Shown: positions 17,293 to 27,900 of the stretch, piece by piece
How positions within the stretch are numbered: position 1 is the first letter of the stretch
Layout: each line of letters starts with the position of its first letter
Assembly (NCBI GenBank): GCA_045598705.1
Contig: JAZLMM010000043.1
Coordinates: 35,824 to 99,823, forward strand
Length of the DNA stretch: 64,000 bases
Direction of reading: 5' to 3'
Origin: Scatonaster sp045598705
GTDB lineage: Bacteria > Bacillota > Clostridia > Saccharofermentanales > Saccharofermentanaceae
Notes under the pieces: generated by a model
What the model saw: only the letters and a program-made list of their open reading frames with translations
What the model was told of the DNA's origin: nothing
Database searches by the model: none
Position numbers and translations under genes: made by a program

Positions 17293-18945
17293 TCAATACT
17301 CTTTCTGATAGTTGGGATTCGGTGAGCCGTCCGGCATAAACTCGTTCTTGACATTATACTGCCAAGCCTCTTCCTGCGGGACTTCTTCTCCGGTTTCAAA
17401 GTCCATCAACTTCGTAACCAGATCATCGAAATCTTCATCCTTCAAGAAGTTACCTTGGAGCGTATAGGTCACTTTATAGTACAAGAGGGGGGCGCCACTA
17501 TACATGTACGCCGATCCAACATAGTCGTCAAACATTTCTCGACGTTTCTCTGCATCCAAGTTTCTCACAAACTCATCTGGATCAGAGATATGTTCAACTG
17601 AGGTATCTCTTGCGGCTTCCACCATCATTTTCGATTTAATGCATGCAGCGCCGCTTTCTGGCGTAAATGTTCTTTGCACACTATAGTAGATTGTGACCTG
17701 ATCGCCTTCCTGATGAAGTGAGACCAGTCTGCCGATCGGTTTGACATAGTACTGATACTGCGAATCGTTGAGCATCTCCTCATCCGTGGCCCAGAACTCA
17801 CTCGCCTCCATTCTCAAGTAAGTCGGTACCAGTTTATCCAATTTCAGGATATTCTCTGTATTATCGTATTCGAAACGGAAGTTTGTCTTCTCACTCAGAC
17901 GCTTATACTCAAATTGATCTTTCTGTAAATAACACGTTACCACAGCATTCAGTTTTCTCTCTAGACTTACGCTGTTATCATCAGCAATCAGATAGGAGGC
18001 CGGTTCCACTGAAGCACCGGATTCGACGGATATAGCGGACTGTTCTCCTCCATTTCCAGTGGCTTCAGAACTCTGATTCTCTTTGCTCTCCAGCTGCTGT
18101 TCCTCATTCAAGGTCGTAATTTCTACGTTCTTCTCCTCTTTCTTGTCATGGATAACCTTCGTGGTGATCACACCTGCCGTGCCTACGGCTACTACTGCGA
18201 CTGCTGCGATAATTGCTTTCTTACTGATCATTTTAATTCCTTCCTTGCCGGCAGTCTTGGCCACTCCCTTTGTGGTCTGCTTCACTGCCAAATTTGATTT
18301 AGGTGAAGGAATTTGTTTGATGAATGCCGATGGTATCGGCGGGATAGTTGGTATTTCGGCCATTGCCTGCTTCTGAAACAGAAGACTCAGGAACGGAACA
18401 GCCGCATAAAGTTTATCATTCTTTTTCTCATACATTTCGACTCCTTCCTTGATTTTCCTACGGGAAGTATTGAGTCGAGATTTAATCGTGCCCTCCGGGA
18501 CGCCCATGGACTTGGCGATATCGCTGATGCTCATCTCATCAAAGTAGAACATGATGACCGTAAGGTACTGCTCTTGTGTCAGGCTCTTCCGAACAATATC
18601 CATGACAATCGTTCGTTTCTCCTCGTCAATGGCATACTCATCCGGAAGGAAGTTCTCATCCACAGGTTCTGAAGCTTCGCCCGTTTCTTCATCTTCCATT
18701 CTCTCATCCAGTGAGACGGTACGACGAAGCTTGAGCACGTCCAGACACTTATGCGCCGCCACGGTCCGAAGCCAAGAAGAAGCCTTGGCCTCGTCTTCAA
18801 ACTCCTTCAATTTCTCGAAGGCCGTGATGAACACATTCTGTGTAATATCTTCCGCATCATCCTTGTTCTTCATGAAAGACAGGCATGTCCAATATACCGC
18901 ACGGTAATTGTCCTTGTAGAGCTTTTCCCAATCAAATTCTCTCAT
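17293..18945 (-). CDS. ECF sigma factor fused to a membrane helix and an extracellular domain
   Basis: 550 residues. Residues 10-75 form sigma region 2 (YRAVYWTCLSFMKNKDDAED, then TAFEKLKEF...SSWLRTVAAHKCLD). Residues 115-170 form region 4 (LTVIMFYFDEMSISDIAKSMGVPEGTIKSRLN). A linker leads to one membrane helix (about 243-263), a Glu/Ser-rich spacer and an ectodomain of about 240 residues. Typical ECF factors are about 180 residues and held by a separate anti-sigma; here sensor, anchor and sigma factor are one chain, and no anti-sigma gene is adjacent. Release by proteolysis would be needed unless it works at the membrane (inference). An ECF-like promoter precedes the gene. Confidence 0.88.
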   Translation of the reverse strand: MREFDWEKLYKDNYRAVYWTCLSFMKNKDDAEDITQNVFITAFEKLKEFEDEAKASSWLRTVAAHKCLDVLKLRRTVSLDERMEDEETGEASEPVDENFLPDEYAIDEEKRTIVMDIVRKSLTQEQYLTVIMFYFDEMSISDIAKSMGVPEGTIKSRLNTSRRKIKEGVEMYEKKNDKLYAAVPFLSLLFQKQAMAEIPTIPPIPSAFIKQIPSPKSNLAVKQTTKGVAKTAGKEGIKMISKKAIIAAVAVVAVGTAGVITTKVIHDKKEEKNVEITTLNEEQQLESKENQSSEATGNGGEQSAISVESGASVEPASYLIADDNSVSLERKLNAVVTCYLQKDQFEYKRLSEKTNFRFEYDNTENILKLDKLVPTYLRMEASEFWATDEEMLNDSQYQYYVKPIGRLVSLHQEGDQVTIYYSVQRTFTPESGAACIKSKMMVEAARDTSVEHISDPDEFVRNLDAEKRREMFDDYVGSAYMYSGAPLLYYKVTYTLQGNFLKDEDFDDLVTKLMDFETGEEVPQEEAWQYNVKNEFMPDGSPNPNYQKEY

Positions 18946-18988
18946 TACTCACCTCTCATTTGTACTTAGGTTTTCCTTCACCTGTTCA

Positions 18989-19017
18989 TATAACGAATCA
19001 AGTATGCGGAAGGTTCA
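18989..19017 (-). promoter_or_regulatory. ECF-type promoter of the membrane-anchored sigma gene
   Basis: On the minus strand, TGAACC (19012-19017), exactly 16 bases, then CGTTATA (18989-18995). This matches the TGAAAC-N16-CGT pattern of ECF promoters and not a sigma-A promoter. It suggests autoregulation. Confidence 0.65.
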
Positions 19018-19075
19018 TGATTTTTAGAAAAAAGTTGAAATATTTCTCATTGGATTTTCTTGGCGAGCAAAAATC

Positions 19076-19663
19076 TTAGAAGAAGACGCCTTTGACGAAG
19101 ATCTCGATGCCGATACCAATAAGGATCAAACCACCGAGAATATTGGCTTTGCCGGAAAGTCGTGTGCCAACTTTCTTGCCGATTTTTAGTCCGACCATGC
19201 AGATCATAAATGTGACCACTGCAATGAGTAGTGCACAGACGACAGCCATCAATACACCATAATCAGCGATAGTAAATCCAACCGAGAGCGCGTCAATTGA
19301 AGTCGCGACACCTTGCACCATCAGTGCACCAAATCCAAGCGACTTCACTTCTTCCTGTTCATTCTCGCCACGGATTCCTTCAATGAGCATCTTCCCGCCA
19401 ATCAGCAGAAGCAGGATCAACGCAATCCACGGAATCATCTTCTCAAATGCACTGAAATATTTCGCAATCGTATGCACGCAGACCCATCCGATCATTGGCA
19501 TGGCTGCTTGGAATACGGCAAAAGTACCCGCAATCAAAGACATGCGGCCTACCTTCATCTTGGTCTCATGAAGTCCATTGGCCAGTGACACGGAAAATGC
19601 ATCCATGGCAAGACCCACGCCCAGCAGGATGCTATTGAGAAAGAATGTTAAAGTAAAGTCCAT
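19076..19663 (-). CDS. mntP: Manganese efflux pump MntP
   Basis: 195 residues, six membrane helices, with the duplicated motif GLAMDAFSVSLANG and GVATSIDALSVGF carrying the metal-binding Asp residues of the MntP family. Exports Mn(II). Only about 30 bases separate it from the upstream Dabb gene, leaving no room for the manganese riboswitch that often precedes mntP. Confidence 0.93.
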   Translation of the reverse strand: MDFTLTFFLNSILLGVGLAMDAFSVSLANGLHETKMKVGRMSLIAGTFAVFQAAMPMIGWVCVHTIAKYFSAFEKMIPWIALILLLLIGGKMLIEGIRGENEQEEVKSLGFGALMVQGVATSIDALSVGFTIADYGVLMAVVCALLIAVVTFMICMVGLKIGKKVGTRLSGKANILGGLILIGIGIEIFVKGVFF

Positions 19664-19694
19664 AGGTTATTGGTTTTCTTTCACACTTACTGGA

Positions 19695-19997
19695 TCAGCA
19701 CTCATAATCGAAGCAACTTCTGATCTTCGAATATGGACGGACGATGTTCGTCGCAACTTCAACATGCGCCGGGTGAACCGCGTATCCCTGAAGCGATGCT
19801 TCATCTTCGAAAGTAGAGTCCAGCATCAGATCTGTGTTGGAACTTGAAAGTCCATCGATGTTGACCTTGATCTCAACAAGTCCAGGGATCTGTCCCTTGA
19901 GTCCTTCGAGTCCGGCCTTGATGTTCTGCTTCGCCTGTTCTCTCTCTTCTGCAGAAATATCGTCCTTTAGTGTCCAGATAATAATATGCTTTACCAT
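19695..19997 (-). CDS. Dabb (stress-responsive alpha/beta barrel) domain protein
   Basis: 100 residues: MVKHIIIWTLKDD at the start, a helix, PGLVEIKVNIDG and the HPAHVEVATNIVRPY ending are characteristic of the Dabb ferredoxin-like fold. Members form dimers; a few are enzymes, most are uncharacterised. GGAG precedes the ATG at 19997, so the longer in-frame start at 20081 is rejected. Confidence 0.85.
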   Translation of the reverse strand: MVKHIIIWTLKDDISAEEREQAKQNIKAGLEGLKGQIPGLVEIKVNIDGLSSSNTDLMLDSTFEDEASLQGYAVHPAHVEVATNIVRPYSKIRSCFDYEC

Positions 19998-20170
19998 GAG
20001 TAGAATCTCCTTCATCGTTATTCGTATGATTTGAAAGTTCCCCCATATATTACCACAGATTGTCCCCTTCTCGTATAGCATCTAAATATGTGCCGTCGCT
20101 TTCTTTTTCGATATATATCAAGTAGAATTCCTATAAGAACTTAATTTGTTACCTTTACTGGAGGATAAAG

Positions 20171-21850
20171 ATGAAACGCCAAATTGCAGGAATGTTAATC
20201 ATTGCTACGCTTCTTTCTTTGGTAGGTTGTGCCAAAGAAAGTGAAGAAACCAAGAAGAAGAAAAAGAAGAAAGCCACAACGACCACATCTGAAATAGAAA
20301 TAACCGATCCTTCCGAATCTACAGAGATGCCTTCTGACACGTCGGAAACATCCGACGTGACGGCACCCACCGACCCAGCCACAACCACCTTGATGCTCAC
20401 ACATGATCTACAGATGCTGGCGATACAGAATTACCCAATCGAACGTGCGTACGGAGAAATGTCATCAGCAATGGGTGAAGATTTCTTCTTCAGAATTGAC
20501 GAACAGTGCGATTACTACACACTTATGACAGATGGGTATCCGCTTCTCGGGAATGCCGTGGAGCAAGTTTTCAATGAGAAACAACGATATTATGACGCAA
20601 TGTATGAGGAAAAACTGTCAGCTTTCCCCGACTTTCTCGCCTCACTTACACCAGAAAGTCAGGTCTACTTCGATACATATATCGCGAACTCCTCCATTGT
20701 CGTTCGCGCAGACGAGAAAGTCCTATCTTTCTCATGTTATGAATTGCAATACGACTTCAATGACAACTATCATACGGATCTCGAGTACTACACGTTCGAT
20801 TCAAAAAGCGGTAAGCTACTCACCCTCTCAGATGTCGTCACAGACATGAACAAATTCGCAGATGCACTCGAGAATTCCAAAGCAAGGATCGTTGAGTCTT
20901 CGAATACGAGCTATAACGATTCGATAGATATGGCCATAGAGGCTCTTCGCAGCGGAGAAGATCTCCCCTTTCTGGTTTTCCAGAATTGCATTGAGATCAT
21001 GCTTCCTGGTTCAAAAAGCGATTATGATACACCATATACCTGTATGATCTCGGCGATGGAATGCCTGGATTCCCTGGACATGAGTTATTTCACCTCTACT
21101 ACACTCAATTACTCACTCATGCAAGACGACCACGGAAATATCGTATGGGATTTCGATGAAGATGGTAATGTTGATACACTTTCAATCCAAAGTCATGGTA
21201 TAGACGAGAATTACCTTCTTCAGATCTCACTCGAGTATAACGGCGTACCCTGCCCAGATGTTCATCAGGAATTGTATGACATGCAGTGCATCGACAATGC
21301 CGTCATTTGTAAGACCGACAATGGCTTCTATCTGTACCTGGGTCTGGCATCAGAAGATCCGGTATATGCCATGATGATTTTCCATTTTGAAAATGGCACC
21401 TTCGTACAAGTTGGTTATACGACAGAATTCAACAAGTATCCCTATAACCCAGCTGATTGTATGATTGCTACAAGATCTGATTTGCTGGGTACCGGTTACA
21501 AATCTCAACGAATCACACTCGTCGGCGGTAATGGCATGCCGATTCCGGTAGAAGATTTCTATGATAAGACAGGAATCGCTTGCACCAAAGATGACATGAC
21601 ATTAGAAAGTTTAGACATTGACAGGAATCCGACCGGCGAGTCAATCTTCATTCCTGCCCACACCCCTGTTCGTCTGATTGGCATAGATGTAGGACAACAG
21701 TTCGCAGTATTTACCACACTGAATCCGAACGAAGAGGAGAATCGCCTGTTCAAGATGCTTGTGTATGAGGATGAATATGGTGACTTCGATGTGGCCTATA
21801 ATCTTATGGGACAGCAGGACCTGTTCGATGGTTTGTTGTTTGCAGATTAA
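20171..21850 (+). CDS. Lipoprotein with DUF3298-like domain
   Basis: 559 residues. Signal peptide with lipobox LSLVGC (Cys 20), then a poly-Lys tract and a Thr/Ser-rich linker, features of a surface lipoprotein. Residues about 150-260 (FSCYELQYDFNDNYHTDLEYYTFDSKSGKLLTLSDVV) resemble the DUF3298 domain found in RsiV and PdaC. The C-terminal 300 residues are unassigned and contain a short acidic motif DFDEDGNVDTLSI that could bind calcium. Preceded by GGAGG and followed by a strong terminator, so monocistronic. Possible lysozyme or wall sensing by analogy with RsiV is inference. Confidence 0.8.
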   Translation: MKRQIAGMLIIATLLSLVGCAKESEETKKKKKKKATTTTSEIEITDPSESTEMPSDTSETSDVTAPTDPATTTLMLTHDLQMLAIQNYPIERAYGEMSSAMGEDFFFRIDEQCDYYTLMTDGYPLLGNAVEQVFNEKQRYYDAMYEEKLSAFPDFLASLTPESQVYFDTYIANSSIVVRADEKVLSFSCYELQYDFNDNYHTDLEYYTFDSKSGKLLTLSDVVTDMNKFADALENSKARIVESSNTSYNDSIDMAIEALRSGEDLPFLVFQNCIEIMLPGSKSDYDTPYTCMISAMECLDSLDMSYFTSTTLNYSLMQDDHGNIVWDFDEDGNVDTLSIQSHGIDENYLLQISLEYNGVPCPDVHQELYDMQCIDNAVICKTDNGFYLYLGLASEDPVYAMMIFHFENGTFVQVGYTTEFNKYPYNPADCMIATRSDLLGTGYKSQRITLVGGNGMPIPVEDFYDKTGIACTKDDMTLESLDIDRNPTGESIFIPAHTPVRLIGIDVGQQFAVFTTLNPNEEENRLFKMLVYEDEYGDFDVAYNLMGQQDLFDGLLFAD

Positions 21851-21884
21851 TTCATGAACACTCATTTAAGAAAGGCGAAAGCAA

Positions 21885-21925
21885 GGGCTGCCTCAATTTC
21901 ACTTTCGAGGCAGCCCCATTTTTGT
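21885..21925. terminator. Bidirectional intrinsic terminator
   Basis: GGGCTGCCTC (21885-21894) and GAGGCAGCCC (21907-21916) form a 10-bp stem; CATTTTTG follows on the plus strand. It closes the lipoprotein gene and, less strongly, the converging serA. Confidence 0.88.
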
Positions 21926-21952
21926 TGTGTTGAAGTCTATATCCGTTGGATA

Positions 21953-23554
21953 TTAGAAGAGTAACTGTGTTACGCGGAGTACACCATCGATGGACTTCAG
22001 TTCATCCAGAACATCCTCGCTGAGCTCTTCGCTGATAGCCAAGAAGGACTGTGCCTTATTGGACTCTGGCTTTACACCCCAGTGCATGCCATTGATGTTG
22101 ATGTTGTGATCGCCAATCTTGGTGGCAATCTTACCGATGATACCCGGCTTATCTTCGTTCTGCATCGCGATTACGATTGGTGCAATTGGGAAGTTAGCCT
22201 GATAACCGAAGAAGCTAACAAGTACCGGAATCTTACCGTCTACTACCGCACCGGAAACGCTAAGTTCGCGGCCTTCTTCTGTGATGAAGTTCACAACAAT
22301 CATGTTGCTACCTTCGCATGCAGAGCTCTTGCTCTCCACTACTTCAATACCGCAGTTCTCAACGCCCTTACGAACGTTTACGAAGCTTACACGCTCATCA
22401 GAATGAACAGAGAGGAAACCCTTCAGAACAGAGAGTGTCAGAATACCTGTCTCCTGCTCAGCGAGTGCACCACGATACTCCACTTCAATCTTCTTTACAG
22501 GTGTCTGCTCAGCCTGGTAGTAAATCTTACCGAGTTTCTCAGCGAGATCTGCATATGGACGGAAAGTTGCCATATCACCGGAGAACGCCGGCATGTTGAT
22601 GGCTGCAACCAGTTCTCCACGAAGTGCTTTCGCAACGAGAGATGTAACAGCAGAACCAACGTTGTGGTTTGCTTCCTGGGTAGAAGCACCCAAGTGAGGG
22701 GTAACTACGCAGTTTGGAAGTGTGAGCAATGGGTTCTGATAGCCCTGCTCGCCCGGTGCCTTATCGTAAGAAGGCTCCTTATCAAATACGTCGATGGCAG
22801 CTGCTGCAACCTGACCGGACTTCAATGCTTCATAGAGAGCCTCCTCGTTCACGAGACCACCACGTGCTGCATTGACGATACGAACGCCCTTCTTACACTT
22901 TGCCAGCTCTTCTGCGCCGACCATGCCGACTGTTTCTTTGTTCTTCGGTGTGTGGAAAGTAATCAAGTCAGCAACAGCAAGGAGATCTTCCAGCTTTGCG
23001 CAACGCTTTACACCAACTGTGTCGAACTTCTCCTGCGGAACATATGGATCGTACGCAACAACAGTCATGCCGATGCCCTTGAGCTTTCTGGATACGATAG
23101 AACCGATACGGCCGAGACCAATAACACCGGCTGTCTTGCCTTCCAGCTCGTTACCAATCATCTGTGCACGACGGAAATCGTCATTGTGTGCCGCTTCATT
23201 TGCATGGCAGAGATTTCTGAAGATAGAGAAAGCATGTGCCACAGCAAGCTCACCTGCTGCCATGATGTTTGCCTCAGGTGTGTTCACAGCAATGATGCCC
23301 TTCTCGGTGCAAGCTGCAACATCAATGTTATCAATACCGTTACCGGCACGGCCAACTACCTTCAGGTTCTTGGCATTTGCGAGCAGATCCTTGTTAACCT
23401 GTGTAACAGAACGAACGATCAAAGCATCGTAATCACCAATGAAACCCTTGATCTCGTCTTGGGAGCAACCTAATCTCTCATCTACTTCAAAACCTTCATC
23501 CTTCAGATACTGAATCGCATCTGCAGCAATCTTTTCTGCAACTAAAATCTTCAT
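21953..23554 (-). CDS. serA: D-3-phosphoglycerate dehydrogenase
   Basis: 533 residues, the long type I form. Oxidises 3-phosphoglycerate in the first step of serine synthesis. NAD-binding GVIGLGRIGSIV, catalytic Arg in NAARGGLVNEEAL, Glu in FDKEP and His in TPHLGAST are visible. The intervening domain follows, and the C-terminal ACT domain (NEDKPGIIGKIATKIGDHNININ) should confer serine control. It lies 21 bases after serC-like in one operon. Confidence 0.96.
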   Translation of the reverse strand: MKILVAEKIAADAIQYLKDEGFEVDERLGCSQDEIKGFIGDYDALIVRSVTQVNKDLLANAKNLKVVGRAGNGIDNIDVAACTEKGIIAVNTPEANIMAAGELAVAHAFSIFRNLCHANEAAHNDDFRRAQMIGNELEGKTAGVIGLGRIGSIVSRKLKGIGMTVVAYDPYVPQEKFDTVGVKRCAKLEDLLAVADLITFHTPKNKETVGMVGAEELAKCKKGVRIVNAARGGLVNEEALYEALKSGQVAAAAIDVFDKEPSYDKAPGEQGYQNPLLTLPNCVVTPHLGASTQEANHNVGSAVTSLVAKALRGELVAAINMPAFSGDMATFRPYADLAEKLGKIYYQAEQTPVKKIEVEYRGALAEQETGILTLSVLKGFLSVHSDERVSFVNVRKGVENCGIEVVESKSSACEGSNMIVVNFITEEGRELSVSGAVVDGKIPVLVSFFGYQANFPIAPIVIAMQNEDKPGIIGKIATKIGDHNININGMHWGVKPESNKAQSFLAISEELSEDVLDELKSIDGVLRVTQLLF

Positions 23555-23575
23555 TATCCTGTTCCTCCCTATATG

Positions 23576-24673
23576 TTATGCGTTCTGTGCTTTCAGTTCA
23601 GCAACTACTTCATCGAGGTCGGCAAGCATTGCCTTCACCTCATCAATGGTTGTATCGGCCATGTGTGCAATACGGAATGTGGTCTCCTTCAATGCACCAT
23701 ATCCACCGGAAAGGAGATATCCTCTCTCGCCCATTTTCTTATTAATCTCAGCAAATGGGAAACCGAGTGTGTTCTTAATACATGTTACCGTAACGGACAG
23801 GTGATCTGGATTGGAGTATAGTTCACAATTCTTTCTTGCCCAGTCACGAACAAGTTCAGCCATCTCACAGTGTCTCTTATAACGGTTCTCCATACCTTCA
23901 GCAAGGATGCAATCAAGCTGGTAGTCCAATGCGAACATGTGAGACTCAGATGGGGTGGACGGATACTGATATGGCTTCTCTTTGACGAACTTCACAAGTT
24001 CAACATAGTCGAAGTACAATCCTCTGTTCGGAATGGTCTTCGCTTTCTCGATTGCACGATCAGTAACCGACGCAATGGACATTCCCGGAGGCAGACCGAG
24101 GCACTTCTGTGTAGAAGTGATGCAAACATCGATACCCCACTCATCTACCGGAATATAATCACCGCACATAGAACTTACAGTATCTACGCAAAGGATCACA
24201 TCCGGATACTTCGCCTTGAGGACCTTGGAAATCTCGCCAACCGGATTGTGAATACCGGTAGAGGTCTCGTTGTGTGTGATCGTAATGAGGTCATACTCAC
24301 CTGTTGCAAGTACTTCATCAACCATTTCTGGTGTAGTAATCTGTCCCAATTCGGAACGGAAAATATCTGCCGGAACACCGTTGCTCGTGGCCATCTTGTA
24401 CCAACGCTCACCGAATGCACCGATGGAGAAAATTGCAGCCTTCTTGGCCGTAAAACATCGTACGGCGCCTTCCATAAGACCACTTCCTGATGATGTTGAA
24501 AGAACGATTGTGTTCTTCGTACCCATGACCTGTTGCAGTTTCTCGGTAATTCCCTGCTGCAGAGCAGATGCATCTTTGGTACGGTGGCCGATCATCGGTG
24601 TAGCCATCTTTTCCAATACTTCGTCACGGACTTCGACCGGACCTGGAATGAAAAGCTTCTTATGCGTACTCAT
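23576..24673 (-). CDS. serC: Class V aminotransferase, phosphoserine aminotransferase role
   Basis: 365 residues, PLP enzyme of fold type I. KLFIPGPVEVRDEVLEKM near the N-terminus and the PLP lysine in CITSTQKCLGLPPG assign it to the class V group that includes alanine-glyoxylate and serine-pyruvate aminotransferases. Immediate linkage with serA makes conversion of 3-phosphohydroxypyruvate to phosphoserine the likely job; the closest sequence type is not classical E. coli SerC, so serine-glyoxylate transamination is an alternative. ATG at 24673 is chosen because GGAGGAG precedes it. No serB is present in the window. Confidence 0.85.
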   Translation of the reverse strand: MSTHKKLFIPGPVEVRDEVLEKMATPMIGHRTKDASALQQGITEKLQQVMGTKNTIVLSTSSGSGLMEGAVRCFTAKKAAIFSIGAFGERWYKMATSNGVPADIFRSELGQITTPEMVDEVLATGEYDLITITHNETSTGIHNPVGEISKVLKAKYPDVILCVDTVSSMCGDYIPVDEWGIDVCITSTQKCLGLPPGMSIASVTDRAIEKAKTIPNRGLYFDYVELVKFVKEKPYQYPSTPSESHMFALDYQLDCILAEGMENRYKRHCEMAELVRDWARKNCELYSNPDHLSVTVTCIKNTLGFPFAEINKKMGERGYLLSGGYGALKETTFRIAHMADTTIDEVKAMLADLDEVVAELKAQNA

Positions 24674-24918
24674 GATAGTCTCCTCCAAGTAATTCTATAA
24701 TTTCATACCGTACTATTTTAGTCGTAATTGTCTGATTTTTCTAGTATAAATACATACCATTAGTCAATTTCGACAAATTGTCAAGAAAAGCCCATTTCTT
24801 TTCAGGTTTGCCGACAACCTGACATATGGAAAAACGAAATGATTTTTACTATGGAAAAATCTCTTCGAAGAAACTCTTCTTCAAGAAGAAAACATTTATC
24901 ATTCTATGAAGAAATGCG
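24674..24918. other. AT-rich intergenic region upstream of the serine operon
   Basis: About 320 bases separate serC from the next gene. The region holds an inverted repeat TCAGGTT-N7-AACCTGA at 24802-24822, TTGACA-like hexamers near 24760-24790 on the minus strand without a well-spaced -10, and a terminator (24919-24952). No ORF or known riboswitch was recognised. Confidence 0.4.
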
Positions 24919-24952
24919 AAGGGGCGTCTCGATGCTCACCGAGACGCCCCTT
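24919..24952 (-). terminator. Stem-loop terminator after the PP2C-like/LysM gene
   Basis: AAGGGGCGTCTCG (24919-24931) and CGAGACGCCCCTT (24940-24952), a perfect 13-bp stem with an 8-base loop. The U-tract after it on the minus strand is interrupted (TTCGCATTTC). Confidence 0.75.
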
Positions 24953-24992
24953 ATGCCGTAAACACTTATCTGACGCGTGTTCGGTATTGCAA

Positions 24993-27900
24993 TTATACTG
25001 GTAGCATGGATACCGGCGGGAGCTTGATGGTCTTGCCTTCCTCTGGCTTGAAAGATGAATCCAATCCATTGTATGTAAGGATCATGGTGACAAGCGGATC
25101 AGAATCGGAGTCAATATTGCGTCCATATACATAGTGGAAGAGATCCCACCATGTGCGACAACCACTCTTATTGGAGAAAGTATATTCACCGATTGGATCA
25201 CTGCTGGATGTATCTTCCGACGTTGGCGGAACTGTAGATTCCGGTGTGGTCTCAGCAGATTGATCGGCAGACTCATTTGTCACTTCAGTGATTACACTTT
25301 CAGACGGAATTGTCTCTTCCTTCTTGTCCTTGCTACCACTGCATGATTTCGCAATCAACACAATGATGATGATTAAGCAAACTACAGAAACAAATGCCAA
25401 GACAAACGGCAGGAAGTTATTGCCCTGTGGTTCCTCATCGTCAAAACCGTCATCGATGGTATCCGGACGACGCTTGGCTGACTGTGTGTTCGGACGATTG
25501 CTTGGACGCTGGTTGTATCCCTGTGCCGAACGTTTCGGCACACCAGGTACAGAGTTCGGATGAACGGCTCCGCTTTGCTGCATGTACGGCGGTACAGAAG
25601 ACGGCATCGCTGCAGCCGAATTAGTCTCAGAAGCATGAGAGGTCAGTGCCATGCTATCATTCGGATCAATATCGAAAAGGTCTGCCACAGCTGGAGGCGG
25701 ATTATTCAAATTGTAACCGTTGTCTACATATTCCTCTTCTGGTGCCACATAACTGTTCTGCACACTTTCTTCCACCGCAGCGGACTGATCAAAGGACGTT
25801 TGATCCTCAGGACTTGCAATAAACTGAGAAGGTGTCTCCTCGGCAGGTGCCACGAACTGCGAAGCAGCATATGCGTCATATACCTGTTCAGCAGGCGTCT
25901 CGCTTACGAATGGCGAAGCAGGCTGTTCCGGAGACGGAACAACTTCTTGCTCGGATGGGGTGACGAATGGTGAAATTGCAGGAGCAACTTCGTCTTCATC
26001 AACTGTATAAGAACCACGTGCATAGACTCCGGTATCTTCATATCCGACCGGTGTATCACTATTCGTCGGATACGTCGGAGGCGTATATGTCGGTGCGTTG
26101 TAAATTGGCATCTCTGGAATATCGTTCGCCGACGCAGTTGCCGCATTGGGCGTATCTTCTGATGCAAAAGGAATCACGAATTCATCATTGTTTGCACTCG
26201 AAGTTTCAACACTCTCTTCCGGTGCAGCTTCTGCATCGCCGAAGAACAGTGGCGTCTCATCAAATTCTTTGGGATTGTTGGAATACTCAGGTTCGTCGTT
26301 CATGGGCTTCTCTCCCTCACTGTCTGCCTCGAAAACAAGCGGTGCTTGATCGTCTGTTCTCGCAACAGCTACCGGCTCCACATTTGTGTCTCCAGAAGTC
26401 TGTTCAATTCCTGTATTCGCCTCCTGACTGTACGTATTCGGCACAGTCACTCCGCCAAAAGCCTCATCTCCAAGATAGAGCGGTACACTATTATCCGGCT
26501 TGGACGCTTCATCTACGCCAAGATCATAAGAAAGATTGGATACAGCCTCATTATCTTCAGCCGCCAATGCTTTCTGCGCCGCCTTGAAGAATGGATTCTC
26601 ATCATTTTTCACTGCTACGAAAGGTTCCGAAGCCGCCGGTGTCTCAGGTTCATTCTCCGGTAGAACAGATGCAACTGGTGTTGCAGGCACAATCGGTTCT
26701 GCCTGAGAAGGCACTTCTTCTGCCGATGCATTGACAAAAGGATTTGCAGGTTGAGACCCTTCATTCATCTGTTTGTCTAGGTTAAATGCAGCCTGATCGA
26801 AAGGATTCACAAATGGAACGACTTTCGTCTCGCCCAAATCTTCTTCAACAGGCGTCGTCGGTTGCGGTTTCTCAACCGGCTCCTTCTCTGCTTCTGTACT
26901 CATCAACTCGGAAATGTCGCCGAAAGACAATGTCGGTTCCGGAATCGGTGTATTGATAGCCTGTTCAACAGAAGATGCGGTCGCACTTGCGGAAGAAGCA
27001 GCAACTGAAACTGCTTCGGCTCCGGCAACTGTCGTCGGAACTACAGGCTCAATTGGCGCAGGTGCGGGAGAGTCTGATTCAGCATCACCAAACAGCATGG
27101 CATCTTTCGGTATCGGTGCCGGTTCTTCATTTGGAGATTCGAGCGGAACTGGAGGTGCTACACTGAACTCGTCATCGTAGTCCTCTTCTTCCTGGGCTTT
27201 CTTCTTCTTACGTCCAAATCCGAAGAAACCGCCACGATCACTATTCGTAATATCTTCAACAAAGGAGATCATAAACTGAAGCGGAACACCTGGAAGCTTC
27301 GCTGCAGCTTCTGTGATGGCAACGCTTGCCGCATCGCTCTGGTCTTCCGCATCATAGAGGATTCTCAGAAGTTCCTGCTGACCCAATGCCTCATACACTT
27401 CGCGATTACAAATGATAATGCAGTCATCAATCTTGAGCTGTGCAATATTCGAGCAAAGTGCAGGCGCGGTCTTCGTCGCACAGAAATTGTAGAAATTATC
27501 TACTTTCTGTCGAGCAGTATTGATGGCATCGATACGGATATCCGTAGCAGTCATCGGGTAAAGGGTATCATCACGATATAGGAATGCCAAGCCCTTGCCC
27601 ATGGTAATGGCAAATGCTTCTGCGTCCTTCACCATGACACCTGCATAGAAAGGTGTACGGTTGTTATCTGATTGAATTTTCATTCTGCCGGTGATGGAGA
27701 CCGCACTGTTCACCATCTCACCGATCTGGTCATCAAGTGTTCGACGTCCAGACTTCAATTCCGTACCGAGACGTCTGAGAACAGGCTCATATGGAGGTAA
27801 TGCATTGGGATCCTGATCAGGAACGCTCTGGTGAGAGAATACAGAAAAGAAGAAACCTCTGTCTTCTTTATCATTAGTCAGGTCGGCCGAACGTGACACT

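Noticed and set aside
19664..19694. Manganese riboswitch before mntP
   Set aside because: Only about 30 bases are available.
22082..23473. A 463-residue plus-strand open frame opposite serA
   Set aside because: It lies wholly antisense to serA, which has all catalytic motifs, and its composition (very rich in Cys, His and Asn) is that of a shadow frame.
24674..24918. T-box or serine-responsive leader before serC
   Set aside because: No T-box consensus or specifier hairpin was found, and the leader inverted repeat is short.
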